Assembly (NCBI GenBank): GCA_019054805.1
Contig: JAHQIY010000007.1
Span: 2,237,501 to 2,301,500 of the forward strand
DNA: 64,000 bases
Direction: 5' to 3'
DNA from: Brachionus manjavacas
Taxonomy: Eukaryota > Rotifera > Eurotatoria > Ploima > Brachionidae
The notes beneath the pieces were generated by a model. That model was not told the origin of the DNA and made no database searches. It saw only the letters and a program-made list of their open reading frames with translations. Numbering within the stretch: position 1 is the stretch's first letter; each line of letters starts with the position of its first letter. Below, piece after piece: positions 1-11,565 of this stretch. The position numbers were made by a program, and so were the translations under genes.

Positions 1-100
1 TTAATTTGACATCCCCAGTCATAGATTTGCTGTTTTGCTCAATTTCCGCATTGTTAAGCCCAACAATCAAGTCTTTGTCATGAACGAACCGCTTTGTCAA
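1..100 (-). other. possible exon fragment running off the left edge
   Basis: On the minus strand the first 100 bases read open with non-repetitive composition (it includes ...HDKDLIVGLNNAEIEQNSK...), and an in-frame stop lies just upstream. An acceptor-like gacaaag would start the exon near position 80. The reading leaves the window at position 1, so neither length nor identity can be judged. It could equally be a mobile-element remnant. Confidence 0.2.
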
Positions 101-1744
101 ATTTTAATTTTTAGTCGCTTTTTCATTCCGTTTTTTAAGTTCCGTTCCTAGTGTGTATCTCTTACCAATTATTTAAAAAATAAACATTTGAATATTTTTG
201 ATTGTGTTCATTCAAGAGTGAGACAGTTTTTCAATATTTTCTCTTTATTGATTTATTCGAGTCATATATTTAAAATAAATTTTAGAAATTTTTTAATTTT
301 TTTTTCTAGTAAATAATAAATTAATTTAAGCTTATCATTTAGGAACAACTTTTTGTAAATTAAAATTATTTTATGTGCTTTAATTAAGGATAAGTATTGA
401 GAAGAATAAATGATGGATAGTTGAAGTACTTTTAAATACACTTAACAAACTATTATCAACTTTTATCTTAATTAATTTCGAATAAATTTATTTAACTAAT
501 TGCAGGAGCGAATTGAATTTTTATTAACATTTTAATAATATTGAATAATTTTAGAGGAGAAAAAATGATAAACATTTAAAACTAATAGATTTTAAATACT
601 TTTTTTTTTGTTTATTAAATTTGAAAAGATGGTCTGAATTCAAAGAGAGAATAAAATAAAATGATCAAACTATTTTTGTTTAATTTATTTAGTGAGTAAC
701 CTGTCCCAAGGGACTTTTTTAGATAATCTCGAGAATTGGAATCAAAAATTAATTTTGTTATTGATTCATTATTGATTGAATATATTGCTTAAGGACTATG
801 CTTGACGCAAATACTCACAGATATTGCTTGTAAATTTAGAACCATTGCAACACTATGAATAAATGTCTTCTATGGAGGTTGAACACTGGTAAAAAATCAA
901 TCATCAATTGTAAGGAACACGGAAATTAATTTCTCTTGGAAGAGTCGATTTAAACTAAAGAAAATATTTGTTTTATTTTAAAGAATTCGAGAAGAATTTA
1001 TTGAGCATTAAAAAAATAAAACTTCATTATAAAATTCCAACACAAATTAATTTCATGTTTAAAGAAATTTTAAGGAAATATGTCTTTCAATTGTAAATTT
1101 TGTTTATCTTTGTGAAATAAAATTTCGATTTTTTTCAAATATGTTTTTATTTAAGGCTTAGAATGTAAAAATTAAAATTTTTTTAATTTAAGTTTAAATG
1201 AAACTGAATTATTCATTGTAATTAATGAGGTTTTTTTTACTTTGATTACTCAACAGATATTATCGAGTAAAACTTAGCTGTATGGAAAAACATGAAAATT
1301 TTATTCACTGTTGTTATTTTTAATCTAGACGATTAGACTAATTTGATAAACATTCGTATTTTGTCAGGAAAAAAAAAAAATGTTTATAACAAAATATCAA
1401 AAAAAAAATCTTAATTAGGGGTTAGTATTTCTTAGTTCTTAGAACTTCTAGTCTTCTAGTCAGAGCTAATCATGATAAAAAAGGGAAAAAATGCTTTAAA
1501 TCTTTGGGACCAAGTGAATGGGCTATATTTCGATTCTTGGTTTCAGTAAGCATAATAGTTATCATTTCGTTTTTCATCAAAAACTTTTTTTTTTTTTACT
1601 GAAAATTAGTATGAATAAAAAATAATTTATTACTTTTATTTTTGAGTAAATTCGATCCTTTAATTTTTTTTTCGAATTTTAATCGAACACTGGGTTGGAA
1701 GATCTATGATCATTCCTGTGATATAGCGACATCTTTGTCGATAT
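101..1744. other. AT-rich intergenic stretch
   Basis: Homopolymer-rich AT sequence without a convincing reading frame, RNA gene or inverted repeat. I see nothing in it. Confidence 0.5.
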
Positions 1745-1852
1745 CACTGGAAAGTTGATTAACTTAACCATGAGCGTTTAAGTTAACAAGGAGCATAAAT
1801 AGCTGCTCCAATACGTCTTACGAGGAGATCGGATAGATGGGCCCAAGGGTAC
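1745..1852 (+). repeat. dispersed repeat, copy 1 (copy 2 in the ZIC intron)
   Basis: This roughly 105-bp block aligns by eye with 61722-61821, starting at CACTGG and ending at CCCAAG(G/T)GTAC. Shared segments include TAACCATGAG/TAGCCATGAG, CCAATRCGTC and ACGAGGAGAT. It has no obvious terminal inverted repeat, poly(A) tail or clear pol III A and B boxes, so the class is unknown; a short SINE body or a conserved non-coding piece are both possible. Confidence 0.6.
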
Positions 1853-3048
1853 TAACATAAACATTACAATTCCAGCCTTGCCAGAAATTATTATTTAAAT
1901 AAAAAATTTCAAACCTATTTTTTTTTGAATAACTTCGATTCGAATCGCTAAAGCATATTTTATTATTCATAAAACACAAATCCGTGCTCGAGTTATCGAA
2001 CTATCAAACACATGTCATTAGCAGTAAAAAGCAAATATTAGCCTAATAGGAAAACGGATGAATAAAAGAGAAAAATTAGAATTTTTCCCAAGATGAATCG
2101 TTCAATTATGTATCTAAAGAAAAATTTGAAAAAAAATTAAACTAAATTTTCTTATGTAATGATTTTCCAAGATTTTGTACAAAAAATTTCCAGTTATTAA
2201 TGCGTCATTAATGCAACATTTTCATATCATATCGAAATGAGGGCCAATGTACTAGATAAAACAAAAAATTAAGAAAAGTCCATGTACTTTGCTCTAAGGA
2301 TTAGGATACTAATTTCGGAAATTATGTTTTGAAACCCGGAATCGATACCTTCTTTAATTTAAATGCTACGATGAAATTTTTCACATTTCAAATCAAAAAA
2401 ATTTAGAAATCCTTTAAAACAATCGGAGATAAATGAGTTTAAAAAAAATATTTTAGAAAATCGTATTTTGTACAGAAATAAAATATGAAAGTTTAAAAAT
2501 TAATTCTAAAATTTTGATTGATTTATTTTAATTAGTGGTTATTTGATGTCTGAATTGAGAAGTTTTCCTTTTAATTCATAAAATTTCTCATCATGCGTCA
2601 AATGTGCAAATTTCTATAATAAATGATGATCAAAATGAAGTAACCAAAATGTTAAAAAATGCTTTTTAATTCTTGGATTAGCTTAATAAAATTTTAAAAT
2701 ATGACAAAAATAAGCAAAATATTTTACTGTTCTTAGTATAATTTTAATTTTTATAGCAAATAGTAAGTTTTTTTTACTCATTTTTTTTCATTCTTTGGCC
2801 TAATAAAAAATCAGTTCCAATCGATGGTGCCCAAGGTAACTCATCAAACTTTTAAATAAAAATCTTAGAGTTATTAATTTAATTTTTTTAATTATTTAAG
2901 ATTTTTTATTGCTTTTTTTTCTAATAAATTTTATTTTTTAGCTAAATATTTATTGAAACTGAAAGCATTATTACCGAAGTATTAAATACTTATACTGGTT
3001 TTTATTACTTACTGATTATTTTTAGATATATTTTATATTAATATCTAG
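1853..3048. other. AT-rich intergenic stretch
   Basis: No supported feature; short AT-rich words only. Confidence 0.5.
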
Positions 3049-4385
3049 TTGGTTTAATTTTTTGTGTTTGAATTACAAAATGTATCTAATGTTGAAATAA
3101 CATTGAAAAAGTGCGATGTTTCAAATATTTTTTTCCGTATCAAAAAAAAAAATAATTTTAAGTTAATATTGCAAGCATGAAAAACTTTGAGTTTTTTTAT
3201 GAACTTTGACTTTAGGTTTGTTATATGATGATCCTTAAGGTAATACTTGTAGTTTAAAAACTATTTACGCTCTGTTATCCATATTTTATCAATTGAGCTT
3301 TTGTTAAAAAGCACCAAACGAAAGTAAATTATCACTTAAGTCAAAATTTTATAGGAAGAAAGCAAAGTTTTTCGGGTCTAGTCGCTTAGGTAAACTATGG
3401 TTCACCTGTTACTTGAACGATTCTTGTTCTCAGGTTTTATGAACTATTAGTTCACCTAATTTAAAAAGGCTAATACAATGATAAAAAATAAGATAGAAAA
3501 GATAATTACATAGAGAATTTAAATTTGAGCTGACTAGGTAAATTTTGCTAAAAAGATGAATCTATGTCCGCCAAAGTCAAGCACTTGAAGGGTGAAAAAT
3601 TTATTTTAATTTTCTTTAATTTTTATTATTTAAGCTGAAAGGCAAAGATTTAAGAAGAGAGCGAATTTAGGTATTTTGGATTATGGAAAGAATAATACCA
3701 AGTCAACCAGATCATAGCAAATGCTATTGCTAAAGCTCCTCCAAAAAAAAAAAAACTAAAAAACTAAAAACTGATTTTTTTATCAGTTTCGAGAATAAGG
3801 CATTCTATTAAATTTGGAGCTTTATTCAATTTGTTCGCATAATCTAAAAATCTTTCGTCTAATTCTATTTTGAACAAAAAAATTTGGTGAACCCTCAGTC
3901 CTTTGAGAACCTGAGAACATGAATTTTTCGGATAATAAGTGAACTATGGTTCACCTAACCGACTAGATTCAATTTTTAAATAATTGAATAAAAAATTTTA
4001 TCAAAATGAATTATTTATCTATTTTTTTTCTTTTTAATGCTCATTTTTAATTTTTTTATTTATTTAATTTTATATTATATAGCTGTATTTTTAGTTTTTT
4101 CATTTGTTTCTAGCCTGAATGAGCATTTGCTCGGAAAACAAATAAATAAATGAATTATTTAAAAATTAAAAAAGAATTTTCAATATTATTTTCAAATTTC
4201 AAAATAAAAATTAAACTCATTCTCATTACACTAGAGAGTTTAAGTTCAAATATGAAAATGCTTGAAATTTCAACTTAAAATTATTTTTTTATTTGATACG
4301 GAAAAAACATTTGAAACATCGCACTTTTTCAATGTTATTTCAACATTGGATGCATTTAGTAATTCAAACTCAAAAAATTAAACCA
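3049..4385. mobile_element. non-autonomous DNA element with long terminal inverted repeats, copy 1
   Basis: The ends (TTGGTTTAATTTTTTG at the left, its reverse complement at the right) form an inverted repeat of about 90 bp that includes GAAAAAGTGCGATGTTTC and TTCCGTATCAAA. A second, subterminal inverted pair lies inside (around 3378-3450 and 3895-3967, containing ACTATGGTTCACCT). No transposase frame is visible. The right half contains a LINE 3'-tail module (4117-4152). Copy 2 at 12286-14033 has the same internal order but the opposite orientation. No clear target-site duplication is seen around this copy, so the superfamily is unassigned. Confidence 0.8.
4117..4152 (+). repeat. LINE 3'-tail hairpin module inside the DNA element
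   Basis: The sequence CTGAATGAGCATTTGCTCGG followed by aaaacaaataaataaa matches the 3' terminus of the LINE copy that ends at 46525. GAGC and GCTC pair to form a small stem. It indicates that the DNA element acquired a LINE 3' end before it spread, because copy 2 carries it too. Confidence 0.65.
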
Positions 4386-7300
4386 GTTTTAAAGTAGGCT
4401 AAAATTCGAAAAAGAACAGTTCTTTACTTGAGCAAAGGAAAAAATTTTTGCTACAAAACTAAAGATCCGTATTGATTTAAGAGTTGATAATTTTTATTTA
4501 ATAATTAGAAATTTAATGTGGTAGTATTTACTTAATAAAATTTTACATCAATCAAATAATTAAAGCTTCTATTTATAGGCAATAAAATAATGATGAATAT
4601 TTAATAAAATTTTAATTAAATGCTTAATCGTATCCTTGAGATTTACTTTTTTTAATCCAATTTTTTTTTAAATATTTAATTCACTCCAAGTACAGAACAA
4701 AATAAATCCTATTGGTATGGGCCTAATTTGAAGCATGTCATTATTTTCCGGTAATTGCTATTTACAATTATTTAACTAGTAATTCAAATTAAAACATTCA
4801 AGTCGATTGAGAATTTGCTTTGATTCTGTGAGACCGATTGGAAATTTTTGTTTTACTAAGTTTATTATTGTTCAATTAAAGCTGAATTTATTTGCTTTAC
4901 TCATTCGAGTACGTAGAAAAACAACTACTCAAGTTTTGTTTTTCTTCAAAAATTAATATTAAAGAAAATTTTCTAGTTATAAAACTATCCTGACTTAAAA
5001 TAGATACAATGTCACTTGATAACTATATTTTCAAATTGGTCTTAGGCGTCTAAAGCTTTGATAGTCTACTCGTGGGATCTTTGTATTAAATTGCACATTG
5101 AAGTTTTTTCATACTTCTATGAGAAATTTTTTCTTTAAATCATAAGAAAATAGCTTGTTTATTGATAGGAAAAATCTATTAAAATTTCAATTGCAAATTA
5201 ATAATATTCGAGTTTTGGTTAAATTAATTCATTCTTATTTAAAAATTGATTTTTTTTGTATTTTATTTGGAAAGAACAAACAAAATAAAAGTTTTTTTGT
5301 AATTTTGTTAAAAAGGTTTTTGCGCTTTCGTTTAATCGTCTTAGCTAAATTTTTATCAGATTAATATTAATTAATTTTTCTATATAAAATTCGATTAATA
5401 TTTAACAATGATTTTAAATTTCATTTTTTCTTTGCATCGAAGGATTTATTGTTAAGAATCGCTTGATTTTTCATGAAATTTAAATATTAAAATATTTTAT
5501 TTATTTTATTCGAAAATTAAGATGCTAAAAATATGATGTGCTCTTAGATTGAGATTTTTGTTCAATTAATCAAACACAAAACAAAATTTGATTTTTAATT
5601 TGATATCCAAAGAAAATCAAAAATAAAAATCGATTTTGTTTTAGGGCTTTGTTTTCTCCACCAAAGATAACTTTAAATGATTAAATTGTTTTTTAATTAT
5701 TTTTTAAAAGGATAAATAAAGTATTCAATATATCAATGAGATAGTTATTTTTTTCTATTCAAATTTTTATTAAACTGTAGAAGTAACTTTTAAAATATAT
5801 TTAATTTAAATTAATAGAACAAAATTAGCTATTGAGATTCTTGTTATTTAAGAGATAAATCATTAATTTAAATATATTTTTTGAGCATTTAAAACTCGAT
5901 TGTTATCCCTAAATCTATCAAGATTCAAAAGCCCAAATTTGATCGAAATTTGATATCCAGAGCCTTAATTAAAAGTCCCAGCTAAAATAATCACTCAATT
6001 GCGTAATCACTCTTTCTTAAAAACAACTTTTTAAATGATAGATCAAATTTCGGTCTTTCGGAATACTTGGGAGACTTGTGATTCAATGACAGTTAGATAT
6101 AAGTTGGCTGAATCTTCAATTTAAAGTGCGCTTTGTATTTTAAGTTTTATTTAATCGAAATTTATAAAAAAAAAAAAGCTCAATTAATTCAACCGGATTG
6201 TAAAAAACTAAAAAATTAACTAAGTAGCCGCTAGAACTAGACAATAACAAACAAATAAATTACTTTTTAATTAGATTTTAACTAATAAAACGCAATCAAA
6301 ATTGAACTTCAACCTTCTTAGAGCTAAATAAATAGAGATGAGCGTGGTTGTTGTAAATATATCAGAAATTTTGATTTAAAACCACTCGTTGTATTTGATT
6401 ATGATAATTGTGTTTATAAGAAAATAAAAACAAAAATAGATGAGACTTGAAATATATGAATCTTTATTGAATATTAAATAGTTTATGGATTGCAAATTAA
6501 GACAAATTGATAAAGTGCTTTTTTTGTTTTTTAATTTTTTTTAGCTCAGCTTAGCAAATCACCAAAATTAGAACTAAAGTTAAATTTAACAACGCCTATC
6601 TTGCTTTCAGTGATTTAAATTAGCTTCTTTAATTAAAAATAAAAGTTCTTAAATGTTCAAGAGCCAGTGCACTAGTTCTAGTAGCTTTTAATTAAAGTAG
6701 AGAATTGGAAACAATTTTTTAAAGTGCGCAATCAATTTAAATTGAAAAAAAATTTCCTCTTAGGCTATTCTCTTATTTATTGAGCATTGTTTGTTAACAG
6801 TGACATTTTTGTGTAATGCTTTTCCGATAACTTAGCTTACTTTCTCAACACTTGATTATTCAAAGCTAATTATCTCAAAGAATAGTTTGGTAAAAATTAT
6901 TTGACTTATAGTTTTTTAGTTAGCCATATACGAATAAAATCAATCTATATTTTATTTTAAAATGAAGAATTTGTATAAAATTTTTTAATGTTATTATTAA
7001 AATGAATCTTTGAATTTTGGAATTCAATTGATAAAGAGCTATTTTACATAGTCTATGAATTAAAAGTTTGTGTTGTCACATATTTTGATATTTACGATAC
7101 TAAACGTAAATTAAAATAGTATAAGAATTTAACTATGTATTTAATTTTTTGAAGCTGATCCCTTGTTAGCCGAATTTACCTGAATTTATTACGCAGGTTT
7201 GTGAAATTCGCTTCAAATGTTTCCAAGGTGGCTACTATTATTATTATTTATATTAAATTTGAAAAAAATCTAATGAAGTTTACAAATTTTAAGAAAAAAA

Positions 7301-8204
7301 ATGGAATATTTGCCAGAACAAAGTACAAAAATTGATCTCTTTAGAGTTTATTTAGAAAAAAGAAATTAATCGATATATTTAAATATTTTTTAATTTTATT
7401 TTCGAAAAATTTATTTATTTTTTTTTTTTTAAATTTACAGTTAATCTTTTAAGTACCACAATAAAAATTTAATTTTCAATTTCTTAGATTGTAAGTAAAT
7501 CGGAAAATTTAAAAAAAAAAGGTATTTTTTTGAATATACAAAATAAGGAAAAAAAAGACATTTTTAAAACTAAATGATAGAACCACAATTAAATTCAAAT
7601 ACAATTACACGCTGTTTTACGCAGTTTTGTTCTTTTAAATTACAACTATTTAGGACACAAGTAGCGTCAAAGTTTTAGTAATGATTTAAAACATTTTGTT
7701 GTTTTCTTTTCTTCATTGGTGAAAAATTAATTGGTGAAAAATTAATTTTTAAAAGAATTAAAAAAAAAAAATTATTTAATTGTTAAATTTATTAATTTTA
7801 AATTGATAAATATATGAAAGAAATTTATTCACTAAGCGATTTACAAACAAAGTTTATATATTTAGAAAATTCATGACTTTTTTTATTAATTGATGAATTA
7901 CTTTAATCAATGGGTCAATAAATTTAAATTATTAACCAAATATTTTGAGATAATTTCATATAACTTCTTAATGTCAAAAAATAAATGATTTAGGAAAATG
8001 ATCATAAAAACAGAAACTAATTATAAAGATGGGATTCCTTTATGTGTTTCTGTCTGTTTTGTTTTTTTCCAGAACCGAGCAATAAATTTTAAAATCTTTA
8101 ATACATATGTTTTTTTTTACCAATATTTTCTTATACTCTTTATATTTTCATTTTTTATCTAACTTTAATTAATTCTAATTTAATTTTGTTTTAATTTTTC
8201 AATC

Positions 8205-8240
8205 TCGAGAAGCTATTGATACTGAAATACAAATAAATAA
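8205..8240 (+). repeat. degenerate LINE 3'-tail module
   Basis: GAAGCTATTGATACTGAAATACAAATAAATAAATAAA resembles in order the tail at 46474-46525 (GGAGCTTTTGCTCGGTACAG, then AAACAAATAAATAAA). The stem is mostly lost. Upstream sequence is too decayed to recognise a coding part. Confidence 0.4.
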
Positions 8241-9527
8241 ATAAAAAAGATAAGAAAGGGTTTGTCATGATGATCTTATTTACCATAAAGAGCTTTCGGG
8301 CCTCATTAACAGTAAAAACTCATTCCTTGATTTTTAGACGTTCAGTTTAATTACTCTATCTATATTTTTGGATCGTTTAAACCCTAAAAAAAAATTTACA
8401 GTTTAAATTACAAAAAATATAATCAAACTAAAAATAGAAGATTTTAAATTTTTTTTAATAAAAAATAAATTTTCAACAAAACAAACTATATAATGAAAGA
8501 TTTTTAAGCATTTTTACTCTGTTTTTTTCTCTCAACTAAAAAATATCAAGTTTGACACAGAATGAAATTTAGGACTTTTAAAATGTTCAGTCTTCAAAAA
8601 TCTCGAAATAACTTTTTGAATAGAATAAATAAATAATAAATAAATTACATGCAACAAAATTGAAAATTTTTAAATTAAGTGAATTTTATTTGTTATTAAA
8701 ATAAAAGATTTAAAGAAACAATTTAAATTATTAAGGAAATAGCCATAAAATATTTATTTTTTTTTATTTTTTAATGAAGTTCAAAAAGCAGATATTTGTT
8801 TATGGGTGAAGCAAAAATGCCAAGAGTTGTAGTATTTTTCAGATATATTTATTTCTTGAATTAAAAAATAGGTTCAAATTTAGAGGAATTTAAACGATCG
8901 AATTTAAAGGAACTTCATCATCCGAGTCGATAAAACTTAAAATTTAAAATAAGAAACATTTTTTTAAAAGATATAATTTGATCTGAATATAATTCGAACC
9001 ATAGTAAACTGTAACCACAAGAATAATAAATTATATCACTAATTTAATAAAACATTAACAAATCAAATCTACAATCACAGGTTCAGTTTTTTTTCACTAA
9101 TCTAGTGATATTACTGATAATTTTTCTTTTAAACCATATTTTGATTACAATAATCATTAATTTATAAAAAAATAACAAAAGAAGTATAAAAAATAGCAAA
9201 ATAAAAAAAACTATTGCTCATATTTATTCAAACAAAAAAAGATTTTTTTCTATTCAACTGCGTGTCACAAAATTTACATTTATATTACCATTATAAACGA
9301 TTAATAATCCTCTAAAAAAATAGTGGTATAATTTACTATTAATATGGTATTTCTTACTATTTTTGGAGTTTGAAAATATTATCACTCATATAATTCATTA
9401 TTACATATAATTTTTAAAACATATTTAAAAGTTCTTCATTTTATTTTATTCTTAACTAAATTAAGAAAATATTTTGAATGTCGTCAAAATTATTTTCACT
9501 TTTAACTCATTCATTCACATTAATGCT

Positions 9528-9590
9528 AAGGCCGCGGCGGGCCACATTCCCGGTACACTGTGAAATAAAGCGTGCCGTTACAATCAAGTA
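9528..9590. other. isolated GC-rich island
   Basis: A roughly 60-bp patch (centre GGCCGCGGCGGGCCACATTC) stands out sharply from the AT-rich surroundings. On the minus strand it reads DCNGTLYFTVYRECGPPRP then stop, and it also contains an acceptor-like tttcacag. It may be a short exon end, a fragment of a structural RNA or a mobile-element piece; I cannot assign it. Confidence 0.35.
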
Positions 9591-11565
9591 AAATAAAAAA
9601 TAAAAATAAGATTAAAGTCAATTAGTAGAAAAATTGTAAAAATTTAAAATTACAAAGTAAAAAAAATGATTTAATTATATTTTTGACTATCTAAAATTGA
9701 AGAGAATTTAAATTTGATCATATCTAAGCAATTGCACTATTTTAGAAGCTATCTCATCTCTCCGTTCTGAGTAAAAATTTTAATTCACATTTATTTATTT
9801 TGTTATTCAATATTACAAATACTAAAAAAACTTTTTTTTTAAATTATTTTTCGGTATGATCAATAATTTTTGATGATTAAAAATCAACGTAAAAATATTG
9901 ATGTCTCAATAATTAGCCCTTGATTAAACTGGTGATCTGTATATCTTTTAATCATTTATATTATTTTGTATTGAACGTACTGAAAATTAGAATTATTTTC
10001 ATACTTTTTTCTGTTTTTTATAAATAAAAAAAGAGAGTTAATTTCGTTAATTTTTCTATTTTTTTAATATTTAACATAGAATATTTTTAATTAATTAAAG
10101 TTCTCTATACGAAAAAAATAATTGAGTATAAGTTTATTCTTAAAATTGAGAAGATAAGCTATATTCGTTTTTATTTTAAATACCAGGCCTCTCAATTATG
10201 ATATTTTTTTTTAATTAAATTATTTAAGATTTTTGATTAAAGGAGTTAAAGTTATCATAGTTATCAAAAAAATTTCTTGATTATTAAAATTTGACTTACC
10301 TGGTTTTACTTCATTCAAATACATGAAGTAAGATGTAAATTAAAAAAATATCTTTCATTTGTTTATTTATAAGAGAAATTGAATCGGAACCAATATAAAG
10401 CTACTTTTTTCAAACATTAACAATTTAATGCAATGAACTTGACTTCATAAATTAAATATTCATTTTTTTTTAAGTAAAAAAAAATATCAGGCTCAAGTTA
10501 AATTACCATTTTAACTTATTTTTAATAGATTCTTAAATAATTTTACACAAAATATTCAACAATTGCTAAAATGAATTAAATTTTAAATTTAAAAACTCGT
10601 TTCGAGTAAAAACATCTTCTGAGTATACAAAGAACAAATAGCTATCTTTAATTTATTTGATAAATCAGATGAAATTATATGTTAAATCACAATAACAGAA
10701 TTTTTAATTTTTTTTTACAATACTCAGTCATTTTCAAATAATCAACTGTCCACTTAATTTTTTGTCAAATGAATTAAATCGTTCAAAAATCTTAATTGTT
10801 CCCCAAAGTTTTGTTTAGATATACAAGTTTTATTGATTTTTGTAATTTGTCCGAGCAATTTTCGGACTATTTTAACTGAGTTCCATGAATATTTATTTAC
10901 GATTGATATTATCAAGATTAAGTGACAGACTCAAAATGCCAAAAGAAAATTTCCTATCTTAAATTAACAAAATAGCCTCACTTCATTTAAAGCTAAGGCG
11001 TTTGAGAGATTTTTTCAACATTGATTATTTAGATAGATTCTAATTATTTGCACCATACTTTTAGAAGACTAGGTGTAATTATTAGTAAAACAATATTAAT
11101 TTTTTGAAATTTATTTTTAAAAGACTTTTAGTCTAAATAACGCAATGAGAAAGAGTCCGGAGTGCTTAATCTTTAGAAAATTTATAAAAATAATAAATAT
11201 TCAACGACTGCTAATTAAAAATTTAACAGTATGAAATTCATTTTTTTTTTGTGTGTAATCACCTGCTATTTTTGATTGAGGAAATTCGATTTTACTGATT
11301 ATATAAGTTATCTCGTGCAATACAATCAAAATTTAATATATTTAAAATTATTTCTATTTTATCTCAGATATGCTTTAGATATTTACGTGACACTTGATAA
11401 GTTTTAAACAGTCAACCGATTTAATTTGTAGAAAAAACAGAGACCAAAAAATGTGTAATTACGATAATTTTTGTGCTAATGTTTAATTAAAAAGCCAAAA
11501 ATAAGCAGTTATTAAAATTTTGTGTTGAGACTAAAATTCAAATTAAGAATACAAGTCTAAATGAA

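Larger units (their letters stand above)
4386..11565. other. long AT-rich intergenic region
   Basis: About 7 kb upstream of the LRR gene. The only items I can separate are a degenerate LINE tail near 8205-8240 and a short GC-rich island near 9528-9590. The 69-codon open frame at 5155-5364 is low-complexity K/F/L/I sequence expected by chance at this composition. Confidence 0.5.

Noticed and set aside
5155-5364. 69-codon open frame
   Set aside because: Composition is K/F/L/I/N only, with no domain or splice support; expected by chance in this AT-rich sequence.
9528-9590. Ribosomal RNA fragment
   Set aside because: GC-rich and suggestive, but I could not align it with any conserved rRNA segment I know, so I left it unassigned.
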